A stretch of 64,000 bases of DNA, taken from NCBI RefSeq assembly GCF_036785885.1, contig NC_092323.1:30450501-30514500 (forward strand). Reading direction: 5' to 3'. A program made the position numbers and the translations under genes. Positions 55,490-64,000 of the stretch are shown in pieces. Below the pieces are notes generated by a model that saw only the letters and a list, made by a program, of their open reading frames with translations, searched no databases and was not told the DNA's origin. Position 1 is the first letter of the stretch; the number at the start of each line of letters is the position of its first letter. Source of the stretch: Coffea arabica. Lineage: Eukaryota > Streptophyta > Magnoliopsida > Gentianales > Rubiaceae.

Positions 55490-58400
55490 GCTGGATAACC
55501 CGCACTTCAATAAAAGGCACTATTACTTGAGTAGGCCAAGCGAGATCTCTCAATAGATCAATCTTATAGTTATCTCATGGTTCACCAAGCTCCTCGACCA
55601 AGCACTTACTGGCTCGAGTTGCAAGATCGGCCAATTGAGATTTGGGCGTCCCCACAGTTCAGTTTAGTTCAGTTATGGGTCGAGGAGATCCACTCCAACG
55701 ACATTCAGTCAATCAATTACAGTTCAGTCATGAACAATTCAGTATTTCACTCAGTTAAAAGAGTACGAGTGCGATAAAGTACACACTCGACTCAACAATT
55801 ATCAATCATTCAATCCATAAGATGCAATTCAAATTATTGCAACAAGTCATGTACTTGACACTCACCAATCAAAAAATAAGGGAGTAGTGCTCAATCAAGT
55901 GTTTAGGCGTCCGTTGTGAGATCCTCTTGAAGGTCCCCTTGAGCGCTTGAGCAAATAATAATTTACTATCACACACTATCACTTATAAATCCCTTGTTAA
56001 CAAGGAAGACTGTATACTTGTACAATACTAAGAAAATATCATGAAAAGAGCTTTAATTACTCATAAATCGAGACTCAAAAGTGGGATTTAATAACACAAG
56101 AAAAAACTGATTTCCTTCATGAAATCAAGTTTAAAACGATCAATCAATATCAAAGGATAAGGAAGAGTTTCCAAAAACTCATTTCCCATCGAATCGGAAA
56201 ATTTCAGTTTTGCATGCCAAACTTAGAAAAATCATAACTTGCACTCAATAGGTCCAAAATTGGAAAACTTTAACCGTTAGAATCTTGGTTCAAAGTACTA
56301 ACAGTTCCCAGAAGATACCTTTCCAAGATTCTAAACGGAAGATATTCAAATTGCAACTCAAAGTGGCTGACTTGAGCATATAAGACAGTTTCGATCATGT
56401 TTTTCAGTAAATTTTGGAAATTTAGTAAAATTCATAGAAAGTGACCTAGCCTCTAAAATTCGTACTAAAATAAGATTTCTAAACAAAGTTTCAAACACAA
56501 CAAACGGAACTAAATTCGGAGTTTTGAGTGCCAAAATATAGCAGCTCAAAATTGGCCAAAATCAAAGACAGTTCAGTAAATTTTCCAGGTTTGAAGAACA
56601 AATTTGGCACATCATTTGTATATCAAAATGGTCTTAGAATGACACCAAATTTAGTAAAATTCGAATTCCATAGGAGGACTACTCCTCTATCAAATTTCAC
56701 GTAAAAACTCGTACGCGAAGGTAGTTAACAAAACTACCTAAGTCCAAGAAATTCCCAAAGCAAATCTGTCTTCTTGCTTTCTTTTCCTTTTCAAACACTT
56801 TGCACCATGAAATCAGTCCCATTTTGGTTCATTTGTGAAATCAAGGTCCAAGAAACATTTCATAAGCAATTGATAGTTGGTTGACATCAAATTTTCAAAA
56901 TAAAACATTTCACAAACAACTAAACTAGTCGCCCAACAAAAGGAAGGATTTTCCAGCTTTGGTACAGTTGGGAATTGGACTATATTTCACTCAATACAAC
57001 TTGAAATTGAGAATGGCCGGTGGCATTTGAAACTAGATTCAAAAGGATACATTTCATCAGAACAAATCATTCTGAAATTCAGTTTGCAAATGAGAGAAAA
57101 TAGAACCACAATTTGCAGCTTCTACTCTTCTCTAGGTTGAACAGTCATACAGGACAGCCGACTTTGATCAGTCACTGTAGATGACTCGGTTCGAATTAAG
57201 GTGAATTTTATACCGTTAGAAAACTACGGATGTCTAGTTTTGAATGCCACTGACGGCACTCAATTCTGACTTCCGGACAGAGAGATATGTTCATTCAAAG
57301 AACACTGCCAGTGGACCACTGCTACACGAATTTTTCAGATTTGTTCTTGCCAAAATTCAATTTTTATCCAACCAATTCAAATGTTTTTTGGTAGAAACTT
57401 TCTATACACCATACACAACATATATACATCAGTTTCAAAGTCATTTGAGTATCAAAAATTCAAACTAAATGCACGGCAATAACAGGATAGATTTCGATCA
57501 GCAACCATGCGAAATTTTCCTTCAACTTTCCTTCGATTCTCTATCCATAATCATCTTAAACAACACTTAAACAACTCAAATCAAGCATTATATCATCATA
57601 TCTGCCCATATAACAAGGTGAAAATTCGTAGAGCCCACATCAACCATTCCAACCCAAGTAACAACAACAATAATGAAGCTACAAGTTTTAAAGCTAAGAA
57701 TAAAACCCATTAAAGCCAAGAGTGAAAGATTGGATGGTGTTGGATGGTTACCTCCTAGCTTTGAGAGAAACCAGAATTCTTTTATCACTAAACCTCCAAG
57801 AAAACCGCCAAGATGAAGTCTTTCTTCTAGCTTAAGTGAATTCCCAAGTGATTTTGAGGTCGGATGGTGATTTATGAAGGATTTGGAGCAAGAATTGAAG
57901 CGGAATGGTGAAGAGCTTTTCTTCTTCTTCTCCTTGAAGAGTTTCGGCCAAACTTGGTGAGAGGAGAGAGAGAGTGTGCTGATGAATGAAGCTTCTTGGA
58001 GAAGCTTGAATGATTTGTGGTTAAAATTTGCACAAAAGTTAACGATGAATAGTACTCGCGCGCGCGCGTTTCGTGTCCGTTTTCTCTCGGGGTTGTTTCA
58101 CTTGTGCACTAAACCTCTAATGTACTTTCTTTAACAATATAATTATTCACTCTTATTAGTCTAGAATAAATTTCTTAAATCTCCATCGGGTCTATTTGAA
58201 GCGAAAAAGCGAACTTCCGATTCACGCGCAATAAAGCGAAATTCAAAAGAAATTCTTGTAACGATAATATAACTCACTAATACTAGGGTAAATAATTCTA
58301 AAAATAACTATTTTTAAAATAAAAACATGAGTCCTCACAAGTATTAATTTCTCAAATCTCCAATTAGTTTGTATAGGCGCAACTTTTGGGAAACTTTCGA

Positions 58401-58736
58401 CGCACTTACGGTATAAACTTAAATTTTTAACTCACTCACCTCCAATCCATCAATTAACTTTTTTTAGTCTACTATTACTGATTCTTAATTCGCTAGGATT
58501 ATTGCACTCTCGATTCAAATATTATCTCGAAAAACATATATTCACTATTTCTTATTAAACGAGCCTCCAAAAAATTAAATTTGCTAATGGGATGTTTTAA
58601 AATATAAGTAGGACAGTATTCCATGTAAATGGTTTTAAAATGGTTGAAATAAATTATTCGGAGAAAACAGGTGAATAAATAATTAAATAAGCCAATAAAA
58701 TAGAATTAAAAGTAAGAAAAAATTCGGGTCCTCACA
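55490..58736 (-). mobile_element. Truncated LTR of the element A family
   Basis: It follows the LTR of element A from about 600 bp inside that LTR (GAGTAGGCCAAGC-AGATCTCTC) to the same terminus, CGGGTCCTCACA at 58736. The interior is clearly diverged. No primer site or internal region is attached. It is a decayed fragment, possibly of an old solo LTR. Confidence 0.75.
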
Positions 58737-58827
58737 AAAAAAATCTACCAATAATTTACAGATCCTTTGGAGTTTGGAGAGAGTAAATCAAAAAACAGAG
58801 GTGCTGAACCAACGGCTACATCTACAA

Positions 58828-59078
58828 CTATGAAGATAGGACCCTATCAATTGCAACCACATAGAACTCCTTGGGCATGGTATCGATAACGTACACATTC
58901 ACGTTTCTCACCATTCTTGAACAACAAGACCACTGGTACAGCCTTAGTCTCATAGTACTCAGCAATTTCCAAGTCATCATCCGCACAAAGCATTTCAATG
59001 TGCCGGTATAACTTTACGCCACTGTTTTAAGATCAGTTTGTCCCATGACTTACCAGTGACCACCGTAGCTGCAGGTTA
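58828..59078 (-). pseudogene. Thioredoxin (chloroplast m/x-type) pseudogene lacking the active site
   Basis: The minus strand contains a splice-acceptor-like CCTGCAG, then [13 protein letters not shown], the start of a thioredoxin fold. After a break come [20 protein letters not shown] and FKNGEKRE, which include the cis-Pro loop. After a second break the C-terminal helix [16 protein letters not shown] ends in TAG at 58828-58830. The region with the WCGPC redox pair, roughly 35 residues, is absent and two frame changes are present. The acceptor-like site suggests a copy of genomic DNA rather than a processed transcript. The m/x subtype is a judgement from the C-terminal half. Confidence 0.8.
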
Positions 59079-59613
59079 CAAAAGAAAAGAGTATGTTTAA
59101 CTCTAAGCACCCATTTCTATATTTTCATGACAACCATCCAACACTCTTAGAATGCGAATTGAAGGTCAACGATAAATCAACCATGGAATTGCATTCTTAA
59201 AGGTAAAGGTCATGAACAACCAACTATTTCTTGGACCATGTATAAAATTTTTTGTAGTTAATTTATTTAATATTGCAAGTTTATTATAGTCAATAATTTT
59301 GCAAAACATCTTATTAACGAGTGTGTTTTTATGAGATCTAGATATTATGAGAAAAATAAAGCATATCATATTTTTTTACAATTTAAATTTTGAGACTAAT
59401 GTTTTTCTACACTAATCTAGCTTTGAATATATTGGGTGGTTGAACATATTGGACCACTGCAAATGAATCGAGTCAACTTACAAGTGTAGTTAACACTCGA
59501 ATAGAGCTTGAATAGCCTGAGTAAACCTTTGAGTCGAATTAGATTCCAAAGATAGTCAATTCAAAGGCTCGCAAGACTAATAGTCTTAACTTATTTTATT
59601 TTTTATGTTCATG
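59079..59613. other. AT-rich intergenic sequence
   Basis: Nothing recognisable on either strand; short ORFs only. Confidence 0.5.
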
Positions 59614-59621
59614 ATATTAGC

Positions 59622-60318
59622 TAGAGGTGGCAATTTGTCTCAAGTCCCAATGGGTTACCCATGCCCATGGGGACTTTGGGCGGGATAGGTACTGGAATTT
59701 GATATTGGATTTAAAATGGGACAAATCTCAATTGTACCCATTAATTGATGGAAAATTTTGGGAAATACTTGGGTACCCATTGGGCTCAAATAGCAAGATT
59801 TAAAAATTATCTTTAACAATTTTTATAGTCATACCAGCGAATATAATCTAGCAGTCTTCCTAGTCATTATCCACAAGAATTTCCAGCATTTCAATCAGTT
59901 TAGACTTGTCATCCTTGAACAATGATAAGCATAAATATTCAACACCCTAAATGCCTTGGCCATCTTGATATATGTTGGAATATGGCTGTTTATCTATCTT
60001 TTCCTTTATTTGTTAATCCAATTTTTGGTGGGAATCCTGAGTATAAAGCACTTGCATGTTTATTTAATAAAACTAAAAGAAATTTAATAAATAAAAAATA
60101 TTAAAGTTATATAAAAAATTAAAAATGAATTAAAGGAAAAAAATATGTAGAAAATAGATTTGGGTATTGGGCGGGATCAATCTAAACCCATCCCAAAGTG
60201 ATCCCGTCCAAATTAATTTCAAAACACATATGGGTAAGGTTGAGTCCAAACCCATATGACTCGATTCCATCTCAAGTCCAAGTAAATCCCGCCCATCCCG
60301 CCCGTTTTGCCGCCTCTA
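59622..60318. mobile_element. Non-autonomous hAT element, 697 bp, with intact ends and target duplication
   Basis: The ends TAGAGGTGGCAA and TTGCCGCCTCTA are inverted repeats with one mismatch. They are flanked by an exact 8-bp duplication ATATTAGC (59614-59621 and 60319-60326), the hAT signature. Subterminal regions repeat GGGCGGGAT/ATCCCGCCC and CCCAT motifs. There is no transposase sequence inside. Confidence 0.92.
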
Positions 60319-60541
60319 ATATTAGCATAGTGTCTATTTTATTCATTTTAAAATATTAAAATTATTTTATTCATTGCGCCTCTAATTTATATTCAATAAT
60401 TTGATTCTAATCTAAGAGGCTAAAGGTAGAAGAGATGCTGCAACTACACAACACTTAGAAGATCAAGGGGAAGAATCTTTTAATAAATGCACAAACAAGA
60501 AGTTACTAGTCCTGGATGACAAGAGAACAAAGAAAGACATA

Positions 60542-60816
60542 GGCCATGTTTGATAATCTAATTCAACACTTAATTTAATGGATTTAGATGGTAATATATT
60601 CAAATCATTTGATAACCAAAAATTGAACACTTGAATTAATTAAATGGCATTGAATTTTCTGGGCAAAACTTGCTCTCAAAATTAAGTGATAAATAACTTA
60701 TCACTGAATGTGATATACACTTAAATGTGTTAGATTTAATACTTAATAATTCAATAATTTAATATATTCAGATTTCAGATTTTAGTTTTGAGACTTTAGT
60801 TTTATCAAATAGATCC
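60542..60816. mobile_element. Probable MITE with worn terminal inverted repeats
   Basis: GGCCATGTTTGATAA at the left and TTATCAAATAGATCC at the right form an inverted pair with about four mismatches over 15 bp, around 275 bp of AT-rich sequence. A target duplication could not be identified, so the class is open. Confidence 0.45.
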
Positions 60817-61072
60817 TTAGTTTAGTTTTTTTTTTAAAAAAAAAATATTCCCAAGGGCTTTCCATGCATACAGGCTTTTACTTTTGGCAAATGGGATACC
60901 GAGTTGCGTCAGCTTGGCAGTCTACAATTTTAAAAAAAAATTCCCAAGGGTCAGTCGTGCTTAATAAGTACTACACGCATTATTATCATCAAATCAACGT
61001 TTGTGCGATTTTTTTTCCATTGATATTCTAAGAAATTAGTCAGGGTTTAATAATTTTAACCCATTTTAATAT

Positions 61073-61940
61073 GAGATAATTTCAAAAACTTCCCTTGAAA
61101 TTTCTGACTATTTAACAAGCCTCCCTTTAGATTTTAAAAATTATACTAACCTCCCGGTTAATTATCTTGTAACATTTAGAACTAATCGATAATTAAAAGG
61201 TAATAATCGAAGAGAAAAGATAATAATATGATTATAGCATTACCCTAATCTACAACATTATTTAATTAATTTAATACCAAAGCACACATTAAAAAAACTA
61301 AAATTTACAATTTATCATTAGGGATCAAACCACATATAGTATCAAAAAATAGTATATTATGTTATACTTTTCACTTAATATAAGATACAAATTATTTTTG
61401 TCAGTTATATACCCATTGTCAAATATCATCAACAACAAATAATAAAAAATTTGTAACCAGGAGAACAAACTTTAACATCATAAATATTCTTGTTAATATA
61501 TTAAGGTTAGTTGCTGAAATTTTATGGTATTAAAGTTCACATTTTGTAATATTTTTGTTACAGATTTTTTTGATTATTTATTGTTGATGTTTGACGATGA
61601 GTTTGTAACTGAAAAGAGCAATTTAGATCTTATATTAAATAAAATATATAGAGTGATATACTTTTTTTATGCTATATGTGATTAAATCCATGATTATAAC
61701 AAATTCTAGTATTTTTTTAATATTTAGGCGGGTATTAAATTAATTAAACAATTTAGTAGTTGAGAGGTAATAGTGGAATCATATTTTGTTTCTATTATAA
61801 TATCACTTTTTTATTGTTGATTGGATCTAAATATTATAAGATAATAAGTCTTAAGGAGGTCACTATAATTTTTAAAATTTTTTAAAAAAAAAGCCAGTGA
61901 AATATTCAGAAACCTCAGGGGAGGATTTTGAAATTATCCC
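61073..61940. mobile_element. Mutator-like MITE, 868 bp
   Basis: The left end GAGATAATTTCAAAAACTTC and the inverse of the right end, GGGATAATTTCAAAATCCTC, form terminal inverted repeats of about 45 bp at roughly 75-80 percent identity. The flanks are TTTTAATAT (61064-61072) and TTTTAGTGT (61941-61949), a 9-bp duplication with two changes, as expected for Mutator-like elements. It has no coding capacity. It ends 118 bp before the start codon of the BTB gene. Confidence 0.8.
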
Positions 61941-61949
61941 TTTTAGTGT

Positions 61950-62058
61950 ACAACAATCCGTCCACATGAAAACCTCCGTATAGCGTTTATTTATTCAATC
62001 AAATTATCCCCGAGTATCAGACAGCCTTGACGCCTCTGTGTGACAAAAAGAAGAAATA
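61950..62058 (+). promoter_or_regulatory. Short upstream region of the BTB gene
   Basis: Only 109 bp separate the MITE duplication from the ATG. A weak TATA-like TTTATTTATT lies at about 61987, and the start codon context is AAATAATGG, with G at +4. The core promoter may extend into the MITE. Confidence 0.45.
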
Positions 62059-63507
62059 ATGGAGGGCGAGAATCCGCACGATGCCACCGAAACCCAACCC
62101 AGCAGCGACCGCATCAAGCTTAATGTCGGAGGCAAGCTATTCGAGACCACCACCTCCACTCTCCGCTCCGGTGGCCCTGACTCTCTTCTATCGCTGTTGT
62201 CCAACCGGTCGCTCCACCACCACGACCCGTCTCAACCGGTCTTCATAGATCGCGACCCTGAGATATTCTCTGCCCTCCTTTCTCTCCTGCGCTCCAACCG
62301 CCTCCCTTCTACAGCTAAACGCTTCTCCAACCAAGAACTCATCGACGAGGCTTCTTATTACGGGATTGAATCCCAATTAAAATCCGCTCTCGCTCCGTCT
62401 CCTCTAACCGGCATCGACGCCTCCCTTTTCACCACTATCCGCCCCTCTTCTGACGCCACGGTTTCTGATTTCAACGCCATCGACTCCGACGGCTCCGTCT
62501 GGGTCGCCCACGGTGGTCAGATTTCGGTCTACGATTGGAATTTAACCCACTCCGGGACCGTCAGGACCCATCTTGATTATATAAGTACAATTCGGAGGAT
62601 CGGACCTGGAGTAGCCGCAGTGGGGTCGGAAACACTGGCGGGGCTTCATGTCTACAACACAGCGAGCGGATACCGGTCCTGCTGTGTCGACTGGGCGGAC
62701 CCTACAGACCCTAGGATCTATAAGGCCCGAGTCAACGCGATCGCTGACTCGGACAACTCGGTCTTTGCTTCCTTCGATTGTCGGCACAAGGAGAATTGCG
62801 TTCTGATGATTGACAAGAACAAGTGGACGACGTTAGAGGTCGCGAGGCAGTCGGGGAGCTCTTCCAAGTCCATGGTTGCCGGAAAGCTGAAGTATGTGCC
62901 AAAGGCCGGAGTACTTGTCGGAGTTTCGGTGACGTCCGGAGCGTTTGGTTATTCGGGTTATATACGATTGTGGGACCCGAGGTCCAAGGAGGTGGTTTGG
63001 GAGACAAACGAGCCTGGTTCAGGTAGGAGCAGCAGGTTTGGGGACTCGTTTGCTGACGTGGATGTGGATGTGGACGAGTTGACACTGGTCAAACTGGGTT
63101 CTAAATCGGGGGATTTGGCCGTGGCAGACCTCCGCAAATTAAGCGAAGATCCATGGATTTATTTGGAAGAGAAGAACCCCAGGATGAGGATGATGACTGG
63201 TGGGGCCAGCAACGTGGGCAATTGTGTGATTAACTGTTACAGGAAACAGCTGTTCGTGGGTAGGGAAGGTGAGCTAGAGGTGTGGTCCACGGTGGAGGGA
63301 GATGGTGATCAGAATGTGGGTGGAGAGAGGATTCTATGTGAAGGGTCGTATAGGAGGAACTATGTGGATAAAGTGGAGGATTCTGAAAGAGGGGTTATAA
63401 AGAAAATTGAGGGTGGTGGGGATAGGCTATTTGTGATTCGAGAAGGCGTGGAGGGAATTGAGGCTTGGCAAAGTTCACGCTTTTCTGGTGTAGTTTCTTC
63501 CTCTTGA
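62059..63507 (+). CDS. BTB/POZ (KCTD-type) protein with C-terminal WD40/YVTN-like repeats
   Basis: This is an intact single-exon gene of 482 residues. Residues about 19-108 form a T1/KCTD-type BTB domain (IKLNVGGKLFETTTSTLRSG, PVFIDRDPEIFSALLSLLRS, LIDEASYYGIESQL), used for oligomerisation and, in many family members, for binding Cullin-3 ubiquitin ligases. Residues about 125-480 form a repeat region with beta-propeller character (SDGSVWVAHGGQISVYDWNL, GYSGYIRLWDPRSKEVVWET, RKQLFVGREGELEVWSTVEG). The architecture matches the plant BTB/POZ proteins with a WD40/YVTN-like tail, such as Arabidopsis At3g09030/At5g41330 types; which of these is the ortholog was not tested. Coding GC is higher than in the surroundings and there is no disabling mutation. 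No signal peptide or membrane segment is visible, so it should be cytosolic or nuclear. A role as substrate adaptor is inference. Confidence 0.92.
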   Translation: MEGENPHDATETQPSSDRIKLNVGGKLFETTTSTLRSGGPDSLLSLLSNRSLHHHDPSQPVFIDRDPEIFSALLSLLRSNRLPSTAKRFSNQELIDEASYYGIESQLKSALAPSPLTGIDASLFTTIRPSSDATVSDFNAIDSDGSVWVAHGGQISVYDWNLTHSGTVRTHLDYISTIRRIGPGVAAVGSETLAGLHVYNTASGYRSCCVDWADPTDPRIYKARVNAIADSDNSVFASFDCRHKENCVLMIDKNKWTTLEVARQSGSSSKSMVAGKLKYVPKAGVLVGVSVTSGAFGYSGYIRLWDPRSKEVVWETNEPGSGRSSRFGDSFADVDVDVDELTLVKLGSKSGDLAVADLRKLSEDPWIYLEEKNPRMRMMTGGASNVGNCVINCYRKQLFVGREGELEVWSTVEGDGDQNVGGERILCEGSYRRNYVDKVEDSERGVIKKIEGGGDRLFVIREGVEGIEAWQSSRFSGVVSSS

Positions 63508-64000
63508 TTAATGTAATGCTTTGGCCTCTTTCACCCTGGCCCTTATCCTTTCTTTGCGTTTTTATTCAACCTGCAAAGGCAAAAAATTATTGGAGGGTTC
63601 TTCTCAATCTTCTTCCAAGAAATCCAGGCAATCCAAGTATAGATTCTCTCTTTCAATTTTCGATTCCCTCTTTCTTTGTTTTTAAATTTTCTTTATTCAA
63701 TTGCTTTACGGAGGAATTTATTCTTCTATTTTCTTTCTTTCAAATTTGTGGATGATTGTGGTTGATTATTTCTTAAAATGCATTTTTTTTTGGAATTTGT
63801 GGCCATTTTGATGATAACTGTTCGAGCAATTAGCCTCAGAATAGTAATGGAAACAAGAAATGGTTTTTCAGGAACTATCATGTGCCTGTATGACCATAAT
63901 AAGAAAAATCTGTTTGTAAAAAGACAAAAAAGACAATAGTGCTTAAGTGCTACTTAGGATTCCCTTTATTGGTTCCTGATCATTACTTCATAAGTTTTGG
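63508..64000 (+). other. 3' untranslated and downstream region of the BTB gene
   Basis: This T-rich sequence follows the TGA at 63505-63507. No clear AATAAA is placed in the first 200 bp, and I see no further gene before the window ends. Confidence 0.5.

Noticed and set aside
62004..63085. Minus-strand ORFs under the BTB gene
   Set aside because: Shadow frames of the GC-richer BTB coding sequence with no independent support.

Overview
This window looks like nuclear DNA from a flowering plant, most likely a eudicot: AT-rich intergenic sequence, plant-type Ty3/gypsy LTR retrotransposons nested in one another, a plant L1-type LINE with an RNase H tail, hAT and Mutator-like elements, and one intact intron-less plant BTB/POZ gene. 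The species cannot be named from the sequence alone. There are no bacterial operons, CRISPR arrays or rRNA genes, and I recognised no tRNA gene.

Layout. 1-12353: a minus-strand Ty3/gypsy element with broken pol and gag, an extra 157-codon ORF upstream of gag, a tRNA-Met primer site and a long LTR. That LTR is split by a 4.27-kb solo LTR of another family (target duplication TCATG). 12354-15155: gag/protease, leader and LTR stub of a second gypsy element, broken in its protease codons by the first. 15156-16655: the most unusual segment, an endogenous geminivirus-like remnant on the minus strand. It has the C-terminal half of a Rep (C1) frame, broken, overlapping intact C2-like and C3-like ORFs in the usual viral arrangement. 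16660-25900: a degraded autonomous hAT transposon whose left end sits in the viral Rep frame. It is interrupted by a tandem LTR-gag-LTR-gag-LTR array whose middle LTR is a recombinant of the outer two. 25902-29447: gypsy gag, leader, primer site, LTR and a pol tail, with internal sequence on both sides of one LTR.

29448-53880 is an Athila-type element split by a 22-kb nest. The nest is a solo LTR (E, target duplication AAATC) holding three further insertions: a 1.9-kb internally deleted element (31668-33541), a solo LTR (F, 34087-42961) that itself carries a 5.7-kb LINE, and a gag-only element with two 3.2-kb LTRs (D, 43771-52186, target duplication CCTCA). With the nest removed, the Athila frame is continuous across the break.

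53881-58736 is AT-rich sequence with short tandem repeats, then a truncated LTR. 58828-59078 is a thioredoxin pseudogene without its active-site segment. 59622-60318 is a hAT-type non-autonomous element with a perfect 8-bp target duplication. 61073-61940 is a Mutator-like MITE that ends about 120 bp before the start codon of the BTB gene at 62059-63507, the only gene here that appears to serve the host plant.

The genes do not form a pathway. The window mainly records successive insertion, unequal recombination and decay. The transposon frames commonly show TGG-to-stop and CAA/CGA-to-stop changes, as expected for methylated, silenced DNA.
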